Source: Sphingobium sp. EM0848
Lineage (GTDB): Bacteria > Pseudomonadota > Alphaproteobacteria > Sphingomonadales > Sphingomonadaceae
Assembly: GCF_013375555.1 (NCBI RefSeq)
Contig: NZ_JABXWB010000004.1
Location: 62,001 to 126,000 of the forward strand
Direction of reading: 5' to 3'
DNA: 64,000 bases
Numbering within the stretch: the first letter of the stretch is position 1; every line of letters starts with the position of its first letter. Under the pieces are notes generated by a model. It was not told where the DNA came from. It made no database searches and saw only the letters and a program-made list of their open reading frames with translations. Shown in pieces: positions 1-7,936 of this stretch. The translations under genes were made by a program, and so were the position numbers.

Positions 1-1161
1 CAGGTCCGGCTGTTCGAGCGCATCGTTGAAGCTATCGGCGATCTCGCCATGGCTGATTACGCCGCCGCGGGATTCGACATCGGCTATGTGATGCGGCCCG
101 ATGGAATCGCCCAAGGTCAGTCCTGGACGCCCAATCCCCTCGATCCAGCCTTGCCGACTGCCCGCGTATGGGAAGACAATCAACGGGCCCGGAGTTACGG
201 ATTGCAGGCACGCCTGCTTGGCGACCAATGGCGTGGCGCTGACGGCACCGGCCTCCCAGGTGATCTTCCGGATGTCGATGGCGAACCTTGGGATCCCGAT
301 CCGCATTGGCAGCGCGTTCTTGAACTCACACAGGCTGATCGGCTCGACGAGGCACTTACGCTGGTCGAGGCGGTGCCCGGCCGCGATCGTGAGCCTCTGT
401 TCGACGAGGTCATCTATCTCAGATTCCTGACAGGATCGCCGCTGCGCGCGCAGGATATTCGCGTACTGGCGCGCAAACATGCGGAATCATCGCTCATTGC
501 GGGGCGTCTGCTGGAGGAATTCGAGGCATTCCTGGGCCATCTCGATGCGCAATTCACGCTGGAGCCGCCTGTCCTGGAGGAAATGATCAGGCTTCGGCCG
601 GATTTCGGGTCGACCATGATACCGCCCATGCCGCCCGCTTCGGATTGGGCCGCCTATCGGCGTCATATGGCGCAGTTCACGAACCACGGTGCGCGGCGCG
701 GCCGGATTTTCTCCATCAACATCGGGGCCGCCGACACCGGGGCATCCGCGTTCTTTGCGACCGCCATGGTCGCTGCCGAAGAGGCGTTCCGCCGCGAGAG
801 GTCGATTCCCGAGATCGGACGGGGCTGGGTGTCCGAGGTGGCGCTGCTCGATCTGGTTCGAACCCTATGGCCCTCCGCGGTCCATCAATGGCGCCCGGCG
901 TTCCTCGGCATGCAGTCCGTCGATATCCATGTGCCGGAGCTGGGCCTCGCCATCGAGTATCAGGGGCAGCAGCACTACGCGCCCGTGACGCTCTTCGGCG
1001 GCGAAGAGGGGTTCAAGCTCACGCAATTCCGCGACGAGAAAAAGCGCGCGCTGCTGGCTCGCCACGGTGTGCGGCTCCTTGAATGGCGCTTTGATGTTCG
1101 GATCACCAGGGCAGAGCTGATCGCTCAGATGGCGGCGATGGAAATCCAGATCCCGGACTAG
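1..1161 (+). CDS. PD-(D/E)XK-like hypothetical protein, 5' end outside window
   Basis: The reading frame is open from base 1, so the gene probably begins upstream; an in-frame ATG at 49 would give 370 residues. The N-terminal two thirds show no domain I recognise. The C-terminal 90 residues look like a restriction-endonuclease-type fold: D292 (VDIH) followed by E303-Y-Q (EYQGQQH), then a basic stretch (RDEKKRALLARHG) and LLEWRFD. This D...ExQ arrangement is seen in Vsr-like and other PD-(D/E)XK nucleases, with Q in place of K. It ends convergently with the SRAP-like gene on the other strand, overlapping 4 bp. The function is unknown; a DNA-cleaving or DNA-binding role is an inference from the motif only. 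Confidence 0.6.
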   Translation, partial: QVRLFERIVEAIGDLAMADYAAAGFDIGYVMRPDGIAQGQSWTPNPLDPALPTARVWEDNQRARSYGLQARLLGDQWRGADGTGLPGDLPDVDGEPWDPDPHWQRVLELTQADRLDEALTLVEAVPGRDREPLFDEVIYLRFLTGSPLRAQDIRVLARKHAESSLIAGRLLEEFEAFLGHLDAQFTLEPPVLEEMIRLRPDFGSTMIPPMPPASDWAAYRRHMAQFTNHGARRGRIFSINIGAADTGASAFFATAMVAAEEAFRRERSIPEIGRGWVSEVALLDLVRTLWPSAVHQWRPAFLGMQSVDIHVPELGLAIEYQGQQHYAPVTLFGGEEGFKLTQFRDEKKRALLARHGVRLLEWRFDVRITRAELIAQMAAMEIQIPD

Positions 1162-1679
1162 ACGGCAAGCCTCTTCTGCCTCGGGCCGCCGTTTATTTCC
1201 TCGACGATGAAGGTGCGGGCCGGCGGTGTTTCGAGAAGGTCGATCTCTGGGAGCAGGTGGTCGAGCCATTGCATGCGTTGCCGGCGCAGGATGATGGCAT
1301 CGTGTCGATCCTGATAGTGGCTGACTTCAGGATTGGCCGCGACGGTGATGACCCGGAAGGACAGGGGCCACTCTGCCATGGCCGGCTCCCAGATCGCCGC
1401 GAGATAGAAGAAATTGCCGTCTTCGAGCCGCACCCGATACTGCTTGCCGCCGCTAACGGTCATGTGGAATTCCGAGGCGGGCACCAGACAGCGCTGGCTG
1501 GGGAAGATCTGGCCCTCCGAGCGCACGAAGCGGAAGGAGGCCCCGCCGCTGAAGCGTGGATTGGAGCCCCACCGGGCCTCGACCATTTCCATTTCTTGCA
1601 TATCGTCCGGATTTCGCCGGATGATGGGCAAGAGCTTTTCGAGGGGGGCCTCGGAGTCGAACGGTGTTGGCGTCGCCAT
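1158..1679 (-). CDS. Degenerate SRAP-family protein (active-site residues lost)
   Basis: This 173-residue protein aligns by eye with the SRAP (YedK/HMCES) protein encoded divergently at 1737-2354. Shared landmarks are RSEG (53-56), F-x-S-x-RCL-x-PA (about 59-68) and a late Y-x-x-R. SRAP proteins crosslink to abasic sites in single-stranded DNA through Cys2 after removal of Met1, helped by conserved Asn, Glu and His residues. Here the protein begins MATPTP, so Cys2 is absent. Asn is replaced by Phe51, the Glu of FYE by Met73, and the His by Gln in HYQDR. The start is the first ATG after a LexA box that ends 6 bp upstream, so the transcript may be nearly leaderless. It may be a non-catalytic paralogue or a gene that has lost its 5' end. 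Confidence 0.65.
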   Translation of the reverse strand: MATPTPFDSEAPLEKLLPIIRRNPDDMQEMEMVEARWGSNPRFSGGASFRFVRSEGQIFPSQRCLVPASEFHMTVSGGKQYRVRLEDGNFFYLAAIWEPAMAEWPLSFRVITVAANPEVSHYQDRHDAIILRRQRMQWLDHLLPEIDLLETPPARTFIVEEINGGPRQKRLAV

Positions 1680-1684
1680 GACAA

Positions 1685-1699
1685 GAACATATATAGAAC
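1685..1699. promoter_or_regulatory. LexA (SOS) box between divergent SRAP genes
   Basis: GAAC-ATATATA-GAAC is an exact match to the alphaproteobacterial LexA operator GTTC-N7-GTTC read on the minus strand. It sits in the 57-bp gap between the two divergent SRAP-family genes, 6 bp from the left start codon and 37 bp from the right one. A single LexA dimer here could repress both genes. The only other match I noticed in this window is upstream of imuA. Confidence 0.8.
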
Positions 1700-1736
1700 G
1701 ACGATGAGTCGCAAGGACCAGTGGAACGGATGACCG

Positions 1737-2354
1737 ATGTGCAATGATTATCGCCTGGAGGTCGATATCGCCTCGATCGTTGAGGATTTCGACGACCTCA
1801 AGATCAAGATCAAAATGCCCGAAGGGACGCCCAATGTCGCGGCCCGCGCAGACATCAACATCAGCGACGTCGCGCCTATCGTGCGCAGCGGCGAGGGCAG
1901 GGGATCGGGCGAGCTCGTCAATCGGCGATGGAGCTGGCCTGGCCAGAATGGGCGGCCGGTCTATAATTTCCGCTCCGAGGGCCGCGAGTTCACTTCGCAC
2001 CGCTGCCTCATTCCGGCCGACGGTTTCTATGAGTTCACGGCGCCGCTCGAACCGGGCCAGAAGCGCAAGACAAAATGGCTGTTCACGATGAAGGACCATC
2101 CCTGGTTCTGCATCGCCGGCATCTGGCGATCGCATCCGGAAATCGGCGAGGCGTTCACCATGCTGACGATGGAGCCCGGCGAGGATGTCGCGCCCTATCA
2201 TTCCCGTCAGATCATCCCGCTACCGCGCGACCGGTGGGCCGACTGGCTTGATCCCTCAGTACCAGCAGAGGAGGTGCTTGGCCTCCTGCCGAAGGGCAGC
2301 CTCCTGCCGCTGCAGGTCTATCCACCGGCCGCGGCGCAAGCGTCGCTGCTTTGA
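1737..2354 (+). CDS. SOS response-associated peptidase (SRAP/YedK family)
   Basis: This 205-residue protein has every SRAP hallmark: Met-Cys at the start (MCNDYR, Cys2 becomes the N-terminal nucleophile), Asn77 in YNFRSEG, Glu99 in PADGFYEF and His155 in APYHSRQ. Family members form a thiazolidine DNA-protein crosslink with abasic sites in single-stranded DNA, shielding them during replication. The length is normal for the family. The ATG is fixed by the need for Cys2. A LexA box at 1685-1699 precedes the gene, consistent with damage induction, and it shares the plasmid segment with imuB and dnaE2. The gene ends 4 bp before the convergent gene at 2359. Confidence 0.92.
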   Translation: MCNDYRLEVDIASIVEDFDDLKIKIKMPEGTPNVAARADINISDVAPIVRSGEGRGSGELVNRRWSWPGQNGRPVYNFRSEGREFTSHRCLIPADGFYEFTAPLEPGQKRKTKWLFTMKDHPWFCIAGIWRSHPEIGEAFTMLTMEPGEDVAPYHSRQIIPLPRDRWADWLDPSVPAEEVLGLLPKGSLLPLQVYPPAAAQASLL

Positions 2355-2358
2355 GGTC

Positions 2359-3135
2359 TCAGGCCGCCGGGGGCTCGACATCCGGCGGGTTCATATAGAC
2401 CCTGAATCCAGCAAGATCCTCGTCGCTCGGATTCTCCATCTCGGGGATATAGCGGATCGTCTCAGCCATATCGCGCCGCGTAACATAGTCGATGATCGAG
2501 CCACCGTTGGAGAGCTCATATTGCATCGATCCGCAATGGCGATCGACGGTGGCGAGCCCGGGCGCGAAGGCGATGGGCTTCTTGTTTCCCTTTTTGCTCA
2601 CCTCATGCTTGGCGAGCGCAACGCGCAGGAATTCCAGCCTGGTGAAGCCCATTTCCGTCCGGCGTAGATCGATCCGCATCTGATCGACGAGTTCGGGTCG
2701 CTCCTGAGCATCGCGAAGCTGTTGGGCCCGCAGCTCCCTATCGTAATGCCGGTAGCCGAGATCGCGTTCGAGGTTGGTGGCCTTGAGATTGATCCCGCCA
2801 TTCTCCGCGAGCTTGATGACCTCCTCGCACCGTTGGCGCCAGGTGCGGAGCAGTTCGTAGGCCGCATAGATCCACATGGGTGTCAGGGCCGACAGCTGCG
2901 CCATCCGGCCGCGCGGCGGTTCGTCGTCGAGCTGATGCTCAAGGATCTCCTGCTCGATGTGATTGAGCATGTTGTCGACCAGGCACAGCTGGCTCGCCTG
3001 CATCCTCAAAAATGGATTCTCGCCGAACCCTGCCAGGGTCATCAGGGCTTCGTAGAGTTCGGCCTGTCCGATCTCAGCCACCGGACGATATCGAGGCTCG
3101 TCATCCACCTCGTCGGGATAGGGTTCGTAGTCCAC
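2359..3135 (-). CDS. Hypothetical protein, 258 aa
   Basis: I do not recognise this family. It is an acidic, largely helical-looking protein (N-terminus MDYEPYPDEVDDEP) with a central charged stretch (NLERDLGYRHYDRELRAQQLRDAQ) and no transmembrane segment or signal peptide. The start is a GTG preceded by AAAGGA at suitable spacing. It lies 52 bp downstream of the Mrr-like nuclease gene in the same orientation, so the two are probably co-transcribed and may work together. It has no visible catalytic motif. A partner or immunity role for the nuclease is an inference from context only. Confidence 0.6.
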   Translation of the reverse strand: MDYEPYPDEVDDEPRYRPVAEIGQAELYEALMTLAGFGENPFLRMQASQLCLVDNMLNHIEQEILEHQLDDEPPRGRMAQLSALTPMWIYAAYELLRTWRQRCEEVIKLAENGGINLKATNLERDLGYRHYDRELRAQQLRDAQERPELVDQMRIDLRRTEMGFTRLEFLRVALAKHEVSKKGNKKPIAFAPGLATVDRHCGSMQYELSNGGSIIDYVTRRDMAETIRYIPEMENPSDEDLAGFRVYMNPPDVEPPAA

Positions 3136-3187
3136 GGTCAGTCCTTTCGCGCCGGCCGTGATCGCGCCGGTCCGGGGGTGATAGTGC

Positions 3188-4102
3188 TCACGAGACCTTC
3201 TCCCGGAGCCAGGACGACAGCCCTGCGTCGAGGACCATTCGCGCGAGGCGCTGCGGCCCGAGTAGGATTACCCCGTCCGGGCCTTCATTCTCTGGGATGT
3301 TGCCGGTGTGCCATACGAAGAACATGCGATCATAGGCCTCCGCTTCGGCCAGCCGGCCGACATAGTCGTCGAGAGCTGCCCGAGTGGCTTGAGATTTCAC
3401 TTGCACGAAGGCGCGTTCGGCAGTGCTCGGAAGCACGAGTTCGAGGTCGATCGTTTTCTGGGTCCGGCCGACCTGGCTGAGCCGGCGCCATCCGCTGCTC
3501 GAGAAGACCAGATCAACCAGCAGTTCGAAATCCTGCCAGGTCAGCAGTCGCATCAGGGGAATGATCGCCGCTGTGAGGGCGCGTTCCGCCTCTTCCGCCG
3601 CTGCGACCTCCGGTGACAGCTCATCGCTCAACCGGCGCAGCAGATAGTCGGCCGCGCGCACGTCGCAGATCGTCCCGCGGAACATCTGGACCTTGAGCAG
3701 TCGCCCGGACAGCCGGTCAGCCGTCAACAGACTGCCGCCGACCGACGTGCTGTGCCAGCCATCCAGGGTCGCGCGGCGATGGCTGTTGTCGGGCAGGATC
3801 TCGATCTCGCCGACCGGCCGACACCAATAGAGCAAGCCGCCGACGAAGGTGATGAAGATGGTATCCTCGTCGCTCTCGTAAAATGCCCGGATTTGCTTCA
3901 CATCGCGAGTTGCAGCGCCGGCGTCCCCTCGACGATCCTTCATCGCGTCCCAAACGCCGGGCCAGTCGCCTGCCACGCAAAGGTCGTGCGGCACTTCGCG
4001 GTAGCCAAAGCGCAGCACGCCGTCGCGGATGCTCTCCGTCTCCCAGTCACCGCCCCGGCCCAGCTTGATGTAAAAGACGTTCGACGCCGTAACTGCGGTC
4101 AT
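3188..4102 (-). CDS. Mrr-like restriction endonuclease-fold protein
   Basis: This 304-residue protein has a C-terminal domain resembling the Mrr catalytic fold: DFELLVDLVFSSSGW, then D219 (TIDLELV) and Q234-V-K236 (FVQVKSQA). This is the D...QxK variant of the PD-(D/E)XK active site, typical of Mrr nucleases, which cleave modified or stressed DNA. The N-terminal 180 residues (MTAVTASNVFYIKLGRGGDW) are unfamiliar and could sense a signal or a substrate. The ATG at 4102 follows GGGGG; a longer frame upstream lacks a good ribosome site. It diverges from the HEPN pair at 4230 and precedes the 258-residue gene. A defence role is likely but inferred. Confidence 0.65.
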   Translation of the reverse strand: MTAVTASNVFYIKLGRGGDWETESIRDGVLRFGYREVPHDLCVAGDWPGVWDAMKDRRGDAGAATRDVKQIRAFYESDEDTIFITFVGGLLYWCRPVGEIEILPDNSHRRATLDGWHSTSVGGSLLTADRLSGRLLKVQMFRGTICDVRAADYLLRRLSDELSPEVAAAEEAERALTAAIIPLMRLLTWQDFELLVDLVFSSSGWRRLSQVGRTQKTIDLELVLPSTAERAFVQVKSQATRAALDDYVGRLAEAEAYDRMFFVWHTGNIPENEGPDGVILLGPQRLARMVLDAGLSSWLREKVS

Positions 4103-4229
4103 GGAATCCCCCGTTATAAGCAGGGCAATTCCGATCAGCCCGCCCGCATCGCAAGCTATACCTTCATCGTAGAAAAGATATTGAAGAGCTTGCCCTGATC
4201 GGGCGGCGGGCAGCAAAATTGGGGGGCAA

Positions 4230-4766
4230 ATGGCTAAGGCAAACAGCAACGCACATCGCGAGAAATCGTCAAAGCCCTATAACGAACGCACCGATCTCGA
4301 AAAATTGCAGTCACAATGGACCAAATTATCCGGCCTGCACCTTCGAGAAGAGCCATCTGCGGCGATCGTCCGTTGCGCCACGGCAGCGGAGATCGCGGCC
4401 AACTATGCCATTCGGACGGAATGGGCCCGCAAGACCGAATTCGATGACACCATCGTCGACATGTTCCTGCGTTGGGCCAATGGCCTTCCGCTAAAGGTCA
4501 CTCGGCTGTTCGTTCCGATCTATTTCGAGACGCCGGACAAGAGTCCGATCGGAAAGGCGCTCAAAGCGTCGGCCGAGAAGATCAACACGGTGCGCAATGC
4601 CGTGGTGCACCAAGGAGCCTTCAGCAATCCCGAGGAGGCTGAAGCCGTGATCGCCGAGGCGAAGGCCTTCATCAACACGATTGTCGGCCTGTCGATCGAA
4701 GGGTTCGACATCGAGGCGGCGGCGCGAGAATGGCAGGCGTCCCGCAAGAGCGAGGGGGGCGAATGA
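4230..4766 (+). CDS. Small HEPN-type protein (R-x4-H motif)
   Basis: This 178-residue protein has no signal peptide or membrane segment. Residues 116-130 read as a helix carrying R122-N-A-V-V-H127, which fits the HEPN motif (Arg, a polar residue, then His after four to six residues). HEPN domains are usually metal-independent RNases found in toxin-antitoxin, abortive-infection and CRISPR systems. The start codon follows GGGGGG. Its stop overlaps the start of the next gene (ATGA), so the two are translationally coupled, and that gene also ends in a HEPN-like motif. The rest of the protein is unfamiliar. The motif is visible; activity is an inference. Confidence 0.6.
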   Translation: MAKANSNAHREKSSKPYNERTDLEKLQSQWTKLSGLHLREEPSAAIVRCATAAEIAANYAIRTEWARKTEFDDTIVDMFLRWANGLPLKVTRLFVPIYFETPDKSPIGKALKASAEKINTVRNAVVHQGAFSNPEEAEAVIAEAKAFINTIVGLSIEGFDIEAAAREWQASRKSEGGE

Positions 4767-6166
4767 CCTCGACGCTCGGCGGTCTGACCGTCACGCTCGG
4801 CAAGAAGCTCAAACAGTCCGACGATTTCCTGAAGGCCAAGCACAACCTGCTGACCCAGTTCGACAGCATCGACGATCTCGTCACGGACGAAACCAAGCTG
4901 TCTGCCAAGGATCGCCAGGCGATCGAGCATCATATCCTGCAGCTCCGCGCGGCGATCGCGCGCACGCTATGGTCGAACGAGTTCTACATCGGGCGCTCTC
5001 TGCTCGACGACTATATCCTGCACACCGCCAAGAATGGGGGCGGGGATGTGCCCGCGCGGGTCATCGCCGGGCTCGCGACCGCAGGCGCCGACAGGCCGGG
5101 CTTCGTCCTCTATCCGCTGACAGGTTTCGGGATGGAGATGCCGCGGATCTTCGCGAAGGACAGCAAGCTCCGCTCCGAGGCGATCTTCAGGAGCGCGGGC
5201 TTCGCCGTGAGTACCCAGAGCAATTCGTTCGACGCGGCCGTCGCCAGCATCGAGCGGATGGCAAGGGGGCTCGGCGTGAAGCAGCGCATAGACAAGTCGG
5301 ATTTCCGGCACTTCGCTTACTCGGCAAAGTGGTTCGGAAAGAACCCGCTCATGCTGGTCCGCCTCACGTCGTTCACTGGCGATATGTACGAGAACCAGTT
5401 CGTCTATTCACTCAAGATCAGGGTGGCAGCGGCGAACCTGCTGATGCTGCATAGCCTGTCGCAGGAGGCAGTCGGGCCGCTCGACCGGCACCGCAATTCG
5501 TCCTTCGTCAACAATTTCGAGACGCTCGACATCGCCCATTATATGATCGGTGAGGCGATCCCTGGCCGCCCGATGTCCACGCGCCGCGTGCCCATGAACG
5601 TCTCCCAGCTCGAGCTGGCCAAGCTCTCTGACGTCGCCGCGACGCTCTCCACCACCGCACTGGCGACGTCCCGCATGCGGCGGCTTGCGGCGAAGGTGAC
5701 GCAGGCGTTGAACACGGTGGAGCGGGGCTATTTTCGTCACGTCAGTATCGCCACGCATTCGAAACCGGAGAACCGCCTTTACCGCCGTCTGCTCACTGCC
5801 TTGGACTGGTTCCGGCAGTCGTTCAGTGCCCGGGCGAACGAGGCGGAGGCGATCGTCGCGCTGGCGGTGGCGTTCGAGACGCTGCTCACGGACCAATATG
5901 CCCCCGCGATTGCAGAGCGCCTGCGGCGCCGGATTGGGATTTGCATCAAAGGGGTGCCAGGCGTGGCGAACTATCAGGCCAGCGTTCTGGCGATCTACTA
6001 TGCCCGCAGCGCCATCGTTCATACGGGCGAGCCTGACCACGCGATTGACATTCATCGCGGCCAGGTCGCCTTCGCGCGCTGCTTCTGTGCAATCGCCGAA
6101 CGGCTCACGGCTTGGACACCGACCTCGAACAACGCCATGGGCGACCTGTTGGGCGATATTGCATGA
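4763..6166 (+). CDS. Apea-like HEPN protein, 467 aa
   Basis: The C-terminus carries Y-Y-A-R415-S-A-I-V-H420-T-G, a close match to the RSxIVHxG motif of Apea-like HEPN domains, preceded by a helical region (about 360-400: FSARANEAEAIVALAVAFETLL) typical of that group. The N-terminal 350 residues are not recognised. I chose the ATG at 4763 because it overlaps the upstream stop codon (ATGA); an in-frame ATG at 4730 would sit inside the preceding gene. Two adjacent HEPN proteins of different size suggest a paired RNase effector or a toxin with a HEPN partner. ApeA-type proteins act in anti-phage defence; that this operon does so is an inference. Confidence 0.65.
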   Translation: MTSTLGGLTVTLGKKLKQSDDFLKAKHNLLTQFDSIDDLVTDETKLSAKDRQAIEHHILQLRAAIARTLWSNEFYIGRSLLDDYILHTAKNGGGDVPARVIAGLATAGADRPGFVLYPLTGFGMEMPRIFAKDSKLRSEAIFRSAGFAVSTQSNSFDAAVASIERMARGLGVKQRIDKSDFRHFAYSAKWFGKNPLMLVRLTSFTGDMYENQFVYSLKIRVAAANLLMLHSLSQEAVGPLDRHRNSSFVNNFETLDIAHYMIGEAIPGRPMSTRRVPMNVSQLELAKLSDVAATLSTTALATSRMRRLAAKVTQALNTVERGYFRHVSIATHSKPENRLYRRLLTALDWFRQSFSARANEAEAIVALAVAFETLLTDQYAPAIAERLRRRIGICIKGVPGVANYQASVLAIYYARSAIVHTGEPDHAIDIHRGQVAFARCFCAIAERLTAWTPTSNNAMGDLLGDIA

Positions 6167-6245
6167 GACCTTCGTCAGGCTGAACCTATCGATAGGCCGC
6201 CGCCCTACCGTTGAGGGCCTTCGACACTTTGCTATGATGATACCG

Positions 6246-6743
6246 ATGCAGATACGACCCGAGAAACCTGCGGACGAGGAATTTATCCGCGCCGTAACTA
6301 CTTCCGCTTTCCTCGCAGCGGAGCACAGTGACGGCAACGAGGCCTCAATCGTTGATGGGCTGCGCAATGCGGGTGCGCTGACGATCTCGCTTGTCGCTGC
6401 CAACGGTGGGAATATCGTAGGCCATGTCGCATTCTCCCCAGTCATGATCGACGGCATTCTCGACGGGTGGTTTGGGCTTGGCCCCGTGTCGGTTGACCCA
6501 AATTGCCAACGAGAGGGCGTCGGCAGTGCGCTGATCGAGGCAGGTCTCACCGACCTGAAGCGGCAAGGCTCGAAAGGATGCGTGGTTCTCGGCGATCCCG
6601 CTTACTACCGCCGGTTCGGCTTTGCCGTCGATCCCGACCTGCGGTTAGCAGGAGCCCCGCCAGAGTTTTTTCAGCGGCTCTCGTTCGATCAGCAGCACCA
6701 CAGCGGCATCGTCACATATCATCCCGCATTTGGCGGCGAGTAG
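6246..6743 (+). CDS. GNAT family N-acetyltransferase
   Basis: This protein of about 165 residues is a recognisable GNAT enzyme: MQIRPEKPADEEFIRAV at the start, a central strand GLGPVSVDP, then the acetyl-CoA-binding loop QREGVGSALIEAGL, and the late motif DPAYYRRFGF that is common in the YhbS-like subgroup. The substrate cannot be read from sequence. In-frame ATGs at 6234 and 6237 are possible; I prefer 6246 because family members begin M-x-I-R. It starts 79 bp after the HEPN operon on the same strand and could be part of it. GNAT enzymes also serve as toxins in some toxin-antitoxin pairs, but no antitoxin is seen here. Confidence 0.85.
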   Translation: MQIRPEKPADEEFIRAVTTSAFLAAEHSDGNEASIVDGLRNAGALTISLVAANGGNIVGHVAFSPVMIDGILDGWFGLGPVSVDPNCQREGVGSALIEAGLTDLKRQGSKGCVVLGDPAYYRRFGFAVDPDLRLAGAPPEFFQRLSFDQQHHSGIVTYHPAFGGE

Positions 6744-6821
6744 AGAGCCCTATTCGCTGTTTCTTGCGCTGCGTTCCGGGCCGGGTGCGTCAGCGGAAAT
6801 CGCGCTATCGGCGCCCACACG

Positions 6822-7919
6822 CTAGACCGAGATCTTTCGATAGCCGCTTCCCTGCACGAATCCCTGTTCAAGGCACCATCGGCGGGTCAAGCCGGCGCCG
6901 GTGTCATTCGAGTAGGCGTGCGCGTTCGAGCGGAAGCGCAGAAATGAGGGCCAGGTCGAAGGGGCTGGGTGGTTCGTCGCTACATGGACAAGGACCTTCT
7001 CCCCGTTTCTGATATCGGTGGGCTTCCTGACGGCGTAATATTCGCCCCAATCGTCGCTCTTTTCGAGGACGGCCTGGGTCACCGTTTGCCGAGTGGCAGG
7101 CCGTCCGGGTTTACCGGCCTCTACCTGCGACGCAATTGTATCGCGATCGCCCCATTCCCGGAAATACACGTTGGCCCAGCAGCCAAGAACCTGATGGGCG
7201 TTGAGCGCCTCGATATCCTGGTGCCGATCGATGTCGATCCAGTGCGCCCGGTGGCCAGAGGTGTAGACAGCCCCGTCGTAAAGGATTGCGCAGAGAGAAG
7301 GTGAGAGCGGCAGGAAAAAGATGGCCCCAGCGGTCTTTACCCCGAAACTCGGTCGGCCCTTGCGCGGCCGTTGAATATGCAGGCGGTTGGTCAGGATGGC
7401 CGGATCGTCGGAGGTGAAGAAGGGGAGGTCTGACCGGTTTCGCGCGATGCAAAGCGTGAGATCGTCGACGATCCGCATCGTGTCCTTGTAGTTCAGCATC
7501 GCGGCCTGGACGGCCTCCTTCGATGCCTCCTTCACCGTTGGCACGGGAAGGTCGGATCCAGGAACATCTTGCAGCGCCAGCGCCATTTCACTGGCTTTCA
7601 GCGAGGCGGCTTCCGTCCGGAGGTATTGGAGATAGATGAACCGCTTGAGGACGACCTTGACCGCTGAACCGACCGCGCCGCCATCGGACAAGTGGCGGAC
7701 GATCGGCCCATAAGGGTCCTCGATGAAGTTGATCGCGTTCTCGAGAAGCTTGTTTTGCCCGTAGAAATAGTCGCCCGAGCATTGATTCCTGACGGGTGCG
7801 TTGGGAATGGCCTTCATGCGATCGAGATTGAACAGGTTGATCGCCAGCCCCTCTCCGTTGACCGTGAACGGCCGAAGGTGGACCCGAGGGACAAAGTGCT
7901 GGTTCTTGTTGTCGGCCAT
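6822..7919 (-). CDS. DUF4238 family protein
   Basis: This 365-residue protein starts MADNKNQHFVPRVHLRPF, the signature N-terminus of DUF4238 (NQHFVPRxYLRxF). Further typical segments are FNLDRMKAIPNAPVRNQCSGDYFYG and LPFFTSDDPAILTN with FLPLSPSLCAILYDG. DUF4238 proteins are common in accessory regions and have no settled function. The gene lies 17 bp downstream of the 717-residue nuclease-like gene on the same strand, so the two form an operon. No catalytic assignment is attempted. Confidence 0.85.
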   Translation of the reverse strand: MADNKNQHFVPRVHLRPFTVNGEGLAINLFNLDRMKAIPNAPVRNQCSGDYFYGQNKLLENAINFIEDPYGPIVRHLSDGGAVGSAVKVVLKRFIYLQYLRTEAASLKASEMALALQDVPGSDLPVPTVKEASKEAVQAAMLNYKDTMRIVDDLTLCIARNRSDLPFFTSDDPAILTNRLHIQRPRKGRPSFGVKTAGAIFFLPLSPSLCAILYDGAVYTSGHRAHWIDIDRHQDIEALNAHQVLGCWANVYFREWGDRDTIASQVEAGKPGRPATRQTVTQAVLEKSDDWGEYYAVRKPTDIRNGEKVLVHVATNHPAPSTWPSFLRFRSNAHAYSNDTGAGLTRRWCLEQGFVQGSGYRKISV

Positions 7920-7936
7920 CTATCGGCGTGTCCGCA

